Source: Pseudomonadota bacterium
GTDB lineage: Bacteria > Pseudomonadota > Alphaproteobacteria > Micropepsales > Micropepsaceae
NCBI GenBank assembly: GCA_021804785.1
Contig: JAJZGY010000001.1
Coordinates: 172,220 to 236,219 of the forward strand
DNA: 64,000 nucleotides
Direction of reading: 5' to 3'
A model generated the notes under the pieces. It saw only the letters and a program-made list of their open reading frames with translations, was not told the origin of the DNA and did not search any database. A program made the translations under genes and the position numbers. Below, piece by piece: positions 1 through 9,500 of the stretch. Each line of letters opens with the position of its first letter. The first letter of the stretch is position 1.

Positions 1-905
1 TATCGTTCGAATATTATCATCGCGGCGCTCAATCCGGCGTCTCCGCCTGGGTGGGTGTCGGAGCTCTAATACGTCGCCGTTAATTCAGTGTACCAGGTCA
101 TCGGATTTGCCACATTGCTCCAGGGATTACTCCACACTGAGAGGTCCCATCCCTCGGCATCACTCGCGCTGCACCTTGGACACAGACGCCTCCCTACTTC
201 CCAACCTGGCTTAATCAGGCAGTCGCCCATATACCGCTGCCCATCGGAAATCGGCGACCTGCAATATAAAATTACCCAGCCAAAACGCACCTTTCGCCCC
301 GATCGCGCCCTTTTGGGTTCAGAAGCCAGTGCCGCCGGCGCGTCACCCGATCAATCTCAGGCAAGCCTAAGAGCCAACCGTTCTACTCAACGCCCATCCA
401 GGCATGTTGCGGAATGATTAGGTCGCTCAAGCCCCCCTGAAAGCGCGCGCCACAGATGTTTATGCCGTCACCGACCGAGCCAGCCTGCCGCGACCAAATC
501 ACCGTTCACTCCTTCCAAAACCTGCCTCGTGCCACGAGACGTGAGTGACTTACCCAAACACTCTCGATCGGCCCCAGTTCCCTAAAAGCTCAGCCATAAC
601 GCTGTGGCCTACCGGTTCGATATCGCCTGCACAGCCGAATCAGGTCACGACGAGCGATAAGTACTTTGTTGCTGCCGTGGTGGAACATTGACCGATATGA
701 CTTCGGGGATTGAAGGTGCGGCAAAAACTAAATGAACTCCAAGATATCTCTGCAACTCATCGTAATCCTAGGCAAATCAATACCATGTTGCCATCTTCTC
801 AGTCCTCGTTTGAGCCGCATCACTCCATCAGTGATCAGCTGAAGACGGGCATAAATGTCTCAATTAAACAAGTTTCTTGGGCCGAGGACCTGTAACCGGA
901 AAACA
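1..905. other. Left-edge stretch without a recognisable gene
   Basis: About 900 bases at the left end of the window show no protein I can recognise. Open frames exist (for example 88-417 on plus and 66-290 on minus) but they oppose each other, match no family I know and lack convincing ribosome binding sites. No tRNA-like T-arm, CRISPR repeat or terminal inverted repeat was seen. The stretch ends at the FNR-like box that precedes the ubiquinone operon. It may be decayed accessory DNA, but that is inference. Confidence 0.5.
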
Positions 906-919
906 TTGATTTAGCTCAA
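906..919 (+). promoter_or_regulatory. FNR-type operator upstream of the ubi operon
   Basis: The sequence reads TTGAT-TTAG-CTCAA, which matches the FNR/FnrL consensus TTGAT-N4-ATCAA at nine of ten defined positions. Its centre is at 912.5. If it acts as a class II site (centre at -41.5), transcription would begin near 954 with a weak -10 such as TTATGG at 945-950, leaving a leader of about 25 nt before the GTG at 979. Anaerobic activation fits the O2-independent ubiquinone genes downstream. The match was seen by eye and binding is inferred. Confidence 0.6.
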
Positions 920-978
920 CGACATACCGTCAAAAAAGAACTGGTTATGGCGCAAACGATGCCAAGGCCGGCAAAATT

Positions 979-2157
979 GTGACACATAAACATAGCCCAA
1001 AAACTTCCCCCAACAGCACAGTTAAGAGCTTCTGGGGATCGCTCGGAGGTACCGAGCACTATATAACCCTAACGGCGAATGGAGAGCGCGATCTCGCGGG
1101 CCAGATCGCGGAAATCGAGCAACGATATTCCGCCACTCTCCGTGACCTTAATTTGTCTCCTGACACCGCTGTTTTCCGACGGATCTTCGTCAGCGACACC
1201 ATGAATCAGGCCGCCTTGGTAGCCTCCAGTGAACTGGCCCAATCAAGGGCGGACAACCCAGTTGCTGTGTCGCTCATCCAGCAACCGCCCCTGCCTGGAG
1301 CTAAACTCGCGCTCCTTGCCTATCACATTTCCGGCGCCTCCAACGTCCGCAAGCAGGCGCTCTCAAACCATGATCTTTTAGTTGTCAAAAATGGACAGCG
1401 ACATCTATGGACCACCGGCCTGTGCGCGGGACACACCTCATCAAACACCTCATCAGCCGCCCAGACCCGTCACGTTTTCACGGATCTAATCACCAGCCTC
1501 AAAGCGCAGGACTGTTCGTTATCTGAGCACTGCGTACGCACCTGGTTTTATTTAAAGGATGTAGACGTATTTTATCAGGGAATGGTCGACGCACGAGGAG
1601 AAGTCTTCGCCAAATACGGTCTGACTGCCGACACGCATTACATTGCTAGCACTGGAATCGAAGGGGCCTGCGCCCATCGCTACGATGTGGTTGCCTTAGA
1701 CGCGTATTCCAACCTGGATCTCATCCCCGAACAGGTATCCTTCCTCAATGATTTTTCTCGCCTCTGCGCAACAAAGGATTACGATGTTCATTTTGAACGC
1801 GGTACGCGCATAGCATACGCCGATCGCGCCCATCACTTCATCTCCGGAACAGCAAGCATTGATACACTGGGTAAAGTTGTTCACGTTGGAGATGTAACAC
1901 GTCAGGCCGAGTATGCCCTAGGACATGTCGAAGCGTTGTTGCACTCCGGTGGTGCTACGCTCCGGGATTTAGGGCACCTCATCGTCTATCTTCGTGATCC
2001 CACAGATTACGCGTGCGTCCGGGATGTTTTACACAATGCATTACCAGAGGTACCGGCCGTACTGGTGCAAGGTGCGGTTTGCAGACCACAATGGCTGGTC
2101 GAATTGGAAGGCATTGCTATTGCATCTCATGAAGCGAAATCTCTGCCATCGTTTTAG
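979..2157 (+). CDS. Tandem Rid-fold protein, FkbO/Hyg5/XanB2-type chorismatase candidate
   Basis: This 392-residue protein opens the ubi operon. Its C-terminal half (about 215-385) is a Rid/YjgF-type domain, with FERGTRIAY, the SGTASID turn, and a closing AVCRPQWLVELEG segment (Cys368, Glu375). The N-terminal half (about 30-180) looks like a diverged copy of the same fold. Two such halves plus a conserved Cys-Arg before the Glu strand are what I recall of chorismatases, which hydrolyse chorismate; XanB2 of Xanthomonas makes 3- and 4-hydroxybenzoate, the latter a ubiquinone precursor. Next to ubiTUV, a 4-hydroxybenzoate-forming role is attractive but inferred; an unrelated Rid-family deaminase is the alternative. 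The start is a GTG with only a weak upstream AAGG, and the 25-residue N-terminal lead looks dispensable. The next gene begins 13 bp after the stop. Confidence 0.6.
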   Translation: MTHKHSPKTSPNSTVKSFWGSLGGTEHYITLTANGERDLAGQIAEIEQRYSATLRDLNLSPDTAVFRRIFVSDTMNQAALVASSELAQSRADNPVAVSLIQQPPLPGAKLALLAYHISGASNVRKQALSNHDLLVVKNGQRHLWTTGLCAGHTSSNTSSAAQTRHVFTDLITSLKAQDCSLSEHCVRTWFYLKDVDVFYQGMVDARGEVFAKYGLTADTHYIASTGIEGACAHRYDVVALDAYSNLDLIPEQVSFLNDFSRLCATKDYDVHFERGTRIAYADRAHHFISGTASIDTLGKVVHVGDVTRQAEYALGHVEALLHSGGATLRDLGHLIVYLRDPTDYACVRDVLHNALPEVPAVLVQGAVCRPQWLVELEGIAIASHEAKSLPSF

Positions 2158-2170
2158 AAAGGAGTAGGAT

Positions 2171-2842
2171 ATGAATGCCGAAGAGCCGAACTTTGCCATG
2201 CTCAATGAAGAAGAGATTTCTATCTCCAAACTGCACACTGATCCCTATGAATATGCGTACGTCGAACAGGCCATCCGTCCGGAATATCGCACTGCAGTGT
2301 TAGCGGACTTACCAGTGATACCGGATCGAGGCAGCTATGGATTACCTAACTTAAATTACGGTCCAGCATTCGGTACGGTTATCAAAGATCTCACAAGCCA
2401 GCGCTTCAAACGCCTTGTGGAACAGAAGTTCGACATGGATCTCAGCAAAAATCCCTCTGTTATACTGATGATGGGGAACACAACTGGCCACTACAATGAA
2501 GGCTTCGCTCATCCAGACTCCAGGCACAAAATTGTAACTGTGATTGTAGGCTTTAGTCACGAATGGCCCTACGAAAAAGGGCGTTTGCGAGTTCTGAGAA
2601 GCTCTGACCGCAACGATTATGCATTCGAGTTTCCACCGGAATTTGGACACATGTTGATGTTCAAAGTGAGCGAAAAGTCATGGCACGGCTTTTTACCCCA
2701 GAAAGGTCCTAGGATGAGTTTGCAACTCTGCTATGTCGACTCTGAGGCATACGTACGGAGTGAATATGCCCGCCATGGAGTCAGTGCTTTCGCCAAATCT
2801 GTCCCAATGCTCCGCAAAATCATTGAATGGGCACCACGCTGA
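2171..2842 (+). CDS. 2-oxoglutarate/Fe(II) dioxygenase-like protein, first copy
   Basis: This 223-residue protein carries the facial-triad signature of Fe(II)/2-oxoglutarate oxygenases: His114-Pro-Asp116 (HxD), a distal His172 in the segment KSWHGF, and Arg181 nine residues later where 2-oxoglutarate would be held. The intervening strands (IVTVIVGFSH and FGHMLMFKV) suit the double-stranded beta-helix. There is no signal peptide or membrane segment. The start is secure: an AAAGGAG ribosome site (2159-2165) precedes ATG 2171. It is second in the ubiTUV operon. The family normally consumes O2, which is odd beside O2-independent hydroxylases. Substrate unknown; a quinone ring, its precursor or a small acid are all possible. 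Confidence 0.65.
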   Translation: MNAEEPNFAMLNEEEISISKLHTDPYEYAYVEQAIRPEYRTAVLADLPVIPDRGSYGLPNLNYGPAFGTVIKDLTSQRFKRLVEQKFDMDLSKNPSVILMMGNTTGHYNEGFAHPDSRHKIVTVIVGFSHEWPYEKGRLRVLRSSDRNDYAFEFPPEFGHMLMFKVSEKSWHGFLPQKGPRMSLQLCYVDSEAYVRSEYARHGVSAFAKSVPMLRKIIEWAPR

Positions 2843-2865
2843 CTCGTGGAAAAGAGGCTACGTTA

Positions 2866-3546
2866 ATGAGTTTTCCTCCTCTACCCAGAGTGACAGATTT
2901 GGCGCACCATTTCGAGCGGGCGCTGCGTGAGTCCAATATCTCCGAAGCGCCATATCGTCGATGGAATCTGACAAACGTCTTTCCTGAGAGCATGTGTGTA
3001 GGAATACTAACCCTACCGATTGCACCGCCACTTATTGGCGATTGCTACGGCGTACGTGATCGACATAACGAAAAGCGCACTTTCTTCACTCCGGAATTGC
3101 GGAAGGATTTTCCAACTTGTGCGGTGTTCGCAGAAGCGATGCAGCACCCAGGGGTCGCCCGTGCGTTTGGCGAAGTATGCAACGTACCAGTCGAAGGTTC
3201 TTATCTGCGCATTGAATATATTCAGGATCTCGACGGTGCCTGGCTCGAACCTCATCGCGATATCAAGGAAAAATTATTTTCCATGGTTGTCTATTTATGC
3301 ACCGGACCACACGCAAAGGAATGGGGAACAGATATTTATGACGAACACAAGAAGTGGATTGGCCGTTCCTCAGCGGAATTTAACTCTGCGGTGATCTTCA
3401 TCGCTGGACCTAATACTTGGCACGGATTTGACAAGCGTCCAATTATCGGCGTGCGGCGCCTAATGGAAATCAATTACGTACACCCTAGCTGGCGTGACCG
3501 GGAACAACTCTCGTTTCCTGAACGGCCGATTACGGTCGCCTCGTGA
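2866..3546 (+). CDS. 2-oxoglutarate/Fe(II) dioxygenase-like protein, second copy
   Basis: This 226-residue protein has the same fold signature as its upstream neighbour: His130-Arg-Asp132 within LEPHRDIKEK, distal His186 within NTWHGFDKR, and arginines 191 and 197. The shared WHGF block suggests the two are distant paralogues. I chose ATG 2866 over an in-frame start at 2827 because an AAGAGG site (2852-2857) lies in front of it and the earlier start would overlap the upstream gene. The stop overlaps the ubiT GTG (GTGA), so translation is probably coupled. Reaction and substrate are unknown. Perhaps the pair works at low O2 or as a heteromer. Confidence 0.65.
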   Translation: MSFPPLPRVTDLAHHFERALRESNISEAPYRRWNLTNVFPESMCVGILTLPIAPPLIGDCYGVRDRHNEKRTFFTPELRKDFPTCAVFAEAMQHPGVARAFGEVCNVPVEGSYLRIEYIQDLDGAWLEPHRDIKEKLFSMVVYLCTGPHAKEWGTDIYDEHKKWIGRSSAEFNSAVIFIAGPNTWHGFDKRPIIGVRRLMEINYVHPSWRDREQLSFPERPITVAS

Positions 3547-4238
3547 GCTCTTCACATCACTCCCAGCCCTCAAATACGCCAATATCAACGGTACTCTTCC
3601 TAGGTCTGATATTGGACAAACTCCCCGTACGTTTGGTGCAACCAGTATTAGACGGGCTTCTACGTATTGTGTTGAGTCGTCACCCGGGTTGCCTGGACCG
3701 AATGGCGGACTGGAGCCGGGCACGGGTGCTCATTGACCCTGTAGATCTACCATTTGCGATCCTATTACGCCCTAACTCGGCTCACCCTAGTCTACAGGCC
3801 TATAACAAGGAGGAAGTAGTCGACGCCGATGCAATAATCCGAGGCCCCCTTGCTACCTTGATCGAGCTTGTCGAAGGTCGGGTCGATGGAGACACCCTGT
3901 TCTTTTCGCGTGAGTTGATTGTTCAAGGGGATACAGAAGTTGTTCTAGCGCTTCGAAATACCGTCGATGACGCCGGGATTAATATATTGGAAGATATCGC
4001 CGTGGCGCTTGGTCCCCTGGGTCATCCATTCCGGGCCGCAGCCAGTGTCGGGAGCAAAATTGCCAGTCGGCTGCAACGCGATCTAACAACACTTGGCGTC
4101 GCTGTAATCGCTCCTGCCGTCCGCCAAAGCGATGCACAAAGCATTCGAATTACACAACTGGAAGAAGAAATAAAAGTGTTGCGTCGACAGAGACCACGAT
4201 CAGCCCGTCAGGTCGAGACATCAAATGAAACGCCCTGA
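3543..4238 (+). CDS. ubiT: UbiT-like SCP2-domain accessory factor for O2-independent ubiquinone synthesis
   Basis: This 231-residue protein has a hydrophobic N-terminal part (VLFLGLILDKLP) followed by an SCP2 sterol-carrier-type domain. The hallmark LFFSRELIVQGDTEVVLALRN (written here only as its ends, LFFSR and VVLALRN, near residues 120-140) is close to UbiT of E. coli, which binds lipids and presents the quinone to UbiU-UbiV. A C-terminal tail of about 60 residues, ending in a short coiled-coil-like stretch (ITQLEEEIKVLRRQ), makes it longer than the roughly 170-residue E. coli protein. The start is GTG, overlapping the upstream stop by four bases, and the 3' end overlaps ubiU by 14 bases. 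Confidence 0.85.
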   Translation: MSSSHHSQPSNTPISTVLFLGLILDKLPVRLVQPVLDGLLRIVLSRHPGCLDRMADWSRARVLIDPVDLPFAILLRPNSAHPSLQAYNKEEVVDADAIIRGPLATLIELVEGRVDGDTLFFSRELIVQGDTEVVLALRNTVDDAGINILEDIAVALGPLGHPFRAAASVGSKIASRLQRDLTTLGVAVIAPAVRQSDAQSIRITQLEEEIKVLRRQRPRSARQVETSNETP

Positions 4239-5214
4239 ATTAATATGCCCGGCAGGTACTCCGGCGGCTCTTAGAAGTACCGTCGAGGCTGGAGCAGATG
4301 CGGTATATCTCGGCTTTCGCGATGAAACCAATGCTCGCAACTTTCCAGGACTAAATTTTAGCCGTAAGGAACTAGAACAGGGTATTGCATTTGCTCACGA
4401 TAACGGAGCGAAGGTCCTCGTCGCTATAAACACTTTTCCAAGGTCCGGCTCACCCGGTATTTGGCATAACGCGGTAGACGACGCAGCTCGACTAGGTGCG
4501 GACGCCGTAATTCTGGCTGACATAGGGCTTCTTGACTATGCACAACGGCGCCATCCAAATCTTCGTTTACACCTCTCAGTGCAGGCAGCTGCGTCCAATC
4601 CCATTGCTATCAGCTATTACGCCGAGCAATTTGGTATCAAGCGCGTCGTGCTACCACGGGTTCTTACCGTGCCTGAGATCGCGGAATTAAATTCCTCAAT
4701 TTCCTCGGTGGAAACGGAGGTTTTTGTATTTGGTGGTCTCTGCGTCATGACCGAAGGGCGTTGCATGCTGTCATCTTACGTTACGGGCCGGTCTCCAAAC
4801 ATGAATGGCGTTTGTTCACCTGCATCTCACGTACGCTACGTCGAGACTGCACGCGGTGTGGCCAGTAACCTGGGCGAATATACAATTAACGAGTTCGGAA
4901 GAAATGAACCCGCTGGCTATCCTACGCTCTGCAAGGGTCGCTTTGTTACTCAGGGAAATGCCAGCTATCTTTTTGAGGAACCCACCTCACTAAATACACT
5001 TTCCATTCTTCCTGATCTCATTAAAGCAGGCGTATCTGCGTTTAAAATTGAAGGCCGGCAGAGGGGGCGTGCATACGTTGCGGCTGTTGTGGATGCCTTT
5101 CGGCAAGGGATAGACGCCGTCATGGCGGGAAAGCCTGTGCCAGACATCAACTTAGTTCACATCACCGAGGGCGGCCGCCAAACAACAGGCGCCTATGAGA
5201 AAAAATGGCGATAA
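4225..5214 (+). CDS. ubiU: UbiU-like U32 peptidase-family subunit of the anaerobic ubiquinone hydroxylase
   Basis: UbiU and UbiV form a heterodimer with [4Fe-4S] clusters that hydroxylates the ubiquinone ring without O2; prephenate has been reported as the oxygen donor. This 329-residue protein begins with the typical PELICPAGTPAALR and AGADAVYLG motifs. Its four cysteines, 173, 180, 197 and 236, have spacing 7/17/39, identical to the cluster ligands 169, 176, 193 and 232 of E. coli UbiU as I recall them. That distinguishes it from the RlhA and TrhP members of the U32 family. It overlaps both ubiT and ubiV, so stoichiometric expression is likely. Confidence 0.92.
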   Translation: MKRPELICPAGTPAALRSTVEAGADAVYLGFRDETNARNFPGLNFSRKELEQGIAFAHDNGAKVLVAINTFPRSGSPGIWHNAVDDAARLGADAVILADIGLLDYAQRRHPNLRLHLSVQAAASNPIAISYYAEQFGIKRVVLPRVLTVPEIAELNSSISSVETEVFVFGGLCVMTEGRCMLSSYVTGRSPNMNGVCSPASHVRYVETARGVASNLGEYTINEFGRNEPAGYPTLCKGRFVTQGNASYLFEEPTSLNTLSILPDLIKAGVSAFKIEGRQRGRAYVAAVVDAFRQGIDAVMAGKPVPDINLVHITEGGRQTTGAYEKKWR

Positions 5215-6116
5215 ACGTAACATCATCAAAGCTCACTCTGGGGCCGATTCTCTTTCATTGGCACCCTAACGCATGGCGTGACTTCTATTTTCGCATTGCC
5301 GACGAATCTGACATAGATACTGTTCATGTTGGAGAAGTAGTGTGCTCAAAGCGTACTCCATTTTACGACAAGCTGATTCCAGATGTGATAGATCGTCTTG
5401 CGGCTTCTGGAAAGGAAGTAGTTTTATCATCACAGGCACTTATTATGAGTGCGAGCGAACAGAAAGTAGCCCGTGATCTAACGACAATGGAACAGTTCTT
5501 TGTCGAAGCCAATGACATGACATTGTTTCCCCTGCTTGCCGGAAGACAGTTTGCCGTTGGCCCTTTCGTAAATGTATATAATGAGGGTACATTGGCTGTT
5601 CTGGAGAGCATGGGAGCTGTGCGCATATGTCTGCCAGCCGAATTGCCGAAGGAGCGTCTCTGCGAACTTGCATCCCGGGCGAAGGCAGATCTGGAAGTGC
5701 AGGTATTTGGTCGTCTGCCGTTGGCTATCTCAGCGAGATGCTACGCAGCCAGAGCGCATAATCTTTCTAAAGATGGGTGTCTGTACGTTTGTGGTCGAAA
5801 CTCCGACGGATTGGTAGTCCGCACGTTAAATGAAAAGTCTCTTCTCGCCGTTAATGGTACACAGACGCTGTCCTATCGTATGGTCAATCTTTTGGCGGAG
5901 TTACCGTATCTGCAGAAAATAGGCATCAAACGCTTTCGCATCTCGCCACATACGGTTGACATGGTTTCCGTGGCGCAAGTTTTTCGCGAAGCCATGTCAG
6001 GAGCTATAGCCCCCGACACAGCGAATGCCAGGCTCCAGGCAATTTGCCCAGACACGGACTTTTCCAATGGTTACTTTCATGGAGAGCCAGGTTACGCCTT
6101 TGTCGAAGCCGATTGA
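5205..6116 (+). CDS. ubiV: UbiV-like U32 peptidase-family subunit of the anaerobic ubiquinone hydroxylase
   Basis: This 303-residue protein is the partner of UbiU. Cysteines 47, 179, 192 and 196 match the pattern of E. coli UbiV (39, 180, 193, 197); the 13/4 spacing of the last three is exact. Other family marks are LTLGPILFHW at the start, VHVGEVVCSKR around the first ligand, and AISARCYAARAHNLSKDGC around the second group. It starts ten bases inside ubiU and is the last gene of the operon. The next gene, on the opposite strand, ends more than 400 bp away. Confidence 0.92.
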   Translation: MAINVTSSKLTLGPILFHWHPNAWRDFYFRIADESDIDTVHVGEVVCSKRTPFYDKLIPDVIDRLAASGKEVVLSSQALIMSASEQKVARDLTTMEQFFVEANDMTLFPLLAGRQFAVGPFVNVYNEGTLAVLESMGAVRICLPAELPKERLCELASRAKADLEVQVFGRLPLAISARCYAARAHNLSKDGCLYVCGRNSDGLVVRTLNEKSLLAVNGTQTLSYRMVNLLAELPYLQKIGIKRFRISPHTVDMVSVAQVFREAMSGAIAPDTANARLQAICPDTDFSNGYFHGEPGYAFVEAD

Positions 6117-6549
6117 TGCCTGAGTGGACATCTCATTGCTTCAGTTCGACCATTTTCCCTTAATCTGCGCAATGCACTCAGTGTCATAAGCTCTGACTGC
6201 AGATAACAATTTCGCTGCATTCATCATCAAGGCCTGCGCCCGGAGCATCTGCATTAGCTTTTGCTTTGCCCGCCCATTTTCCGGACGCGGTTACCCGTAG
6301 TTGCGTTGCGAATCTGCGGGACTCACGTCAACGAGACAACACTAAGATAAGCCTGAAAGCGATTTGTCCATTTAGTGACCCCAAGCCCCATCCAGATCAG
6401 TGTGCCTGGTGGAGCCACAACAAATTTACCCTCAATAAGGCATTCGCGAAATTTGCACGCTAACAAATGAGATCACCGACATCTCTTCCTAAGCACATAC
6501 AGATGTGACGAAAGAGCTGCCGGTGATCGAGCAAAGTCAGGGCATCACA
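6117..6549. other. Gap between the convergent ubiV and propeller-protein genes
   Basis: The stretch separates two convergent genes. An open frame at 6266-6463 has no family resemblance or ribosome site and is rejected. No clear terminator hairpin with a T-tract was found by eye. Confidence 0.5.
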
Positions 6550-9500
6550 TTACGGACTCAATTTTTTGCCGGGCACCACACCGGTCAACTGGTGACTTAA
6601 CATCACTTGATTGAATTTCTGCACTTCCGTGTCAAGAAAATGATCATAATTTGCGATCGCAAAACGATACTCACGGTCGTAGATGGCTTTTACCTCAAGT
6701 TTAGGCGCGGCTGGTACCGCATCGGACCCTTCCAGCAAATACGTCAGCATCTCAAGATGCTCTCGAATTTTATCGGGAACCCGCAGAGTAGACTCCTCTG
6801 CTCCGGCATTGCTGGTGATCTCCAACTTCACGGCTTTAGCAGCTGCCTCAAGAAATTTAACTTCTTGAACTACCACTGGCTCTTCCGCGGTCGCCCTCGC
6901 AGCGACACATAGAGCCTTTGCCTGCACATCGATTGCATGCAGACGATTAAGGGCTACATCTAGTTGCGAGAACTCATGCAACACTTGCTCAGATAAGTTG
7001 TACCGTTGCTGCATCGCAGCAAGCGTGCCATCAGAAGCCGGGTCATTGACGACGGTGAAAGTTTGCGACGCCGTGTGATCACCAATCTTTAGTGTCGCCA
7101 TGTAGGTACCGGGTGGAAGCATTGCGCCAGCCCTTGGCCCTTTCTGAAACTTCAGCGGCGTTTGCCAACGAACTGGTCCCTGCGAGCGCAGATCCCAGTG
7201 AACACGATGCAGACCAGCTTGCGTTGGCACCCACGGCACCAACTTTTTATTTGAAGGCGCCAGCACATCGTCTTTAACGCGGAGACTTTCCGAGCTTCTT
7301 GCGTTCCCCTCATTTTTCGAACCGAACATAGCGGGCGTCATTGCTTCCGGCTTACCCTTGTGAAAGCCTTTAAGCGTACGCACAACTTGGCCGGAAGCAT
7401 TGGTAATTGTCAGCTCACCCGAAGTCTTAGAACTCTTGGATAGATAGTAGTTAAATGCTGCACCATAGGTAGGGTTCTGTCCGTAAAAGGTTCCGTCGCC
7501 AAGATCTTCCACATAAGACCACGGCCAATAGCGAAGGGCAGCTTCGGGATGAAATAGCGTCAATGGTGTCCGCGCGATCTGCGGATTGAAATTCTGCAAT
7601 GGCGTCAGGTCATCTAATATCCAAAGGGACCGACCATGCGTCGCCACAACGAGATCGTTATCACGGGTATCAAGCGCAATGTCATAGACCGACGCATCGG
7701 GAAGTCCCAGTCCGAATAAATACCAATGGTGGCCACGATCCCACGAAACGTAAAGGCCGTTTTCTAATCCTGCATAATAGAGATTGGGGTTATGAAGATC
7801 CCGACGAATAACGTGGGCATAAACGTCTTTAGGCAGGTTTCCGCTCACGGACGTCCAACTGGCGCCATAGTCATGACTGCGGAATAAATAGGGTTTAAAG
7901 TCACCGCTGAAATGACGGTCGATAGCAATCAGGGCTTCCCCGGGATTGTTAGGCGATACGTCAATTGACTCGATGCGTCCCCACGGGCCTACCCCAGACA
8001 GATTTGAGCTGACGTTTGTCCACGTCTTGCCACCATTTCGGGTTAACTGCACCTCACCATCGTCAGTCCCAACCCAGATCACATTGGGATCCGAAGGCGC
8101 AACGGAAATCGTCAAAATTGTGTCGTAAGCTTCCGCACCGGAGTTATCCTTAATGACCGGCCCACCAGAGGATCCCTGCTTAGCCTTGTCGTTGCGCGTA
8201 AGGTCAGGACTAATAACCTTCCACGTACGACCACGATCGACACTTTTGAAGACAACATTTCCACCCGCATAGATCACCTTCGGATTGTCTGGAGAAACTG
8301 CTAGCGCAGCTTCCCACGCAAAGCGATAAGGAAGTGAAGCGACACCCTTGCCAGTGAAATCACGCGGATAAGGTTCTATATCCCGCGACTGCTCCGTAGT
8401 GCGATCAAAAATTTGATAATCACCATTTTGCGTACTGTTGTATATCAGGTTGGGATTGTCAGCTGCCGGTATTGCATACACTCCATCCCCACCGTTGAGC
8501 GAATACCACATACGATTGAGGATACCGCTTGGATCCTTACTCCAGCTCGGACCACACCATGAACTGTTGTCTTGCAGTCCACCGCAAACCTGGTATCGAA
8601 TGCCACGACCAACGGCGACGTGATAAAACTGTCCAATCGGAAAGTTATCAATAAATCTCCAGAGCTTCCCGTTGTCCCGGGAAATGGCTATTCCTCCGTC
8701 ATTTCCATCGATAATTCGCCCACTACCATTGGGGTCGATCCACATAGCATGGTAGTCTACGTGAATTTTTTTCGCGATCTTATGAAAGGCCCGCCCTCCG
8801 TCGCTGGAGACAAGCAGATCGTTGGAAATCGCAAACACATGATTTGGACGTTTCGGATCTACCTCGATGTGCGAAAAGTAGAACGGCCGCGCGTCGACCT
8901 CTTGGTTTTTGCTTACGAGTGTCCAATTCTCACCGTAATTGCTTGATCGCCAAAGTACGCCTTCGTTAGAGCCCATGACGGCATAGACGACGTTAGGTGA
9001 GCTTGCGGCAATTGCTAGTCCAATCCGCGTCACCGGTTTCGTCGGTAAACCATGCCCTTTTAGACGTTTCCAAGTCACGCCACCGTCAAGTGATTTGTAA
9101 ATCGCGTCTTTGGGACCACCCTCAGAATAGGTCCAAGGCTTACGGCGGTACTGGTAGGTTGCAGCAAAAATAATCTGTGGGTTGGTGGAATCGATTGCCA
9201 TATCTGAAATGCCAACGTCAGGCCCTCGGTAAAGAACCTTTGTCCAGCTCTTTCCGCCATTTGTGGTACGGTAGACCCCACGCTCAGGATTGTTAGCCCA
9301 GGGGCTGCCCATTGCAGCGGCAAGCACGATGTTTGGATTAAGGGGATTTATGACGATCCGGGAAATTTGAAAAGTGTGAGCAAGGCCAACTTGTTTCCAA
9401 TGCCGGCCGCTATCAGTTGATTTATAAATGCCATCGCCAAACGAAACGTCATTGCGAACGTTTGCCTCACCAGTGCCTGCCCAGATGACTGACGGATTGC

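Noticed and set aside
88..417. Open frame of 109 codons at the left edge
   Set aside because: It overlaps an opposing open frame, has no recognisable domain and no ribosome site; composition does not look coding.
710..895. Open frame of 61 codons upstream of the ubi operon
   Set aside because: It starts with TTG, has no family resemblance, and ends just before the FNR-like box.
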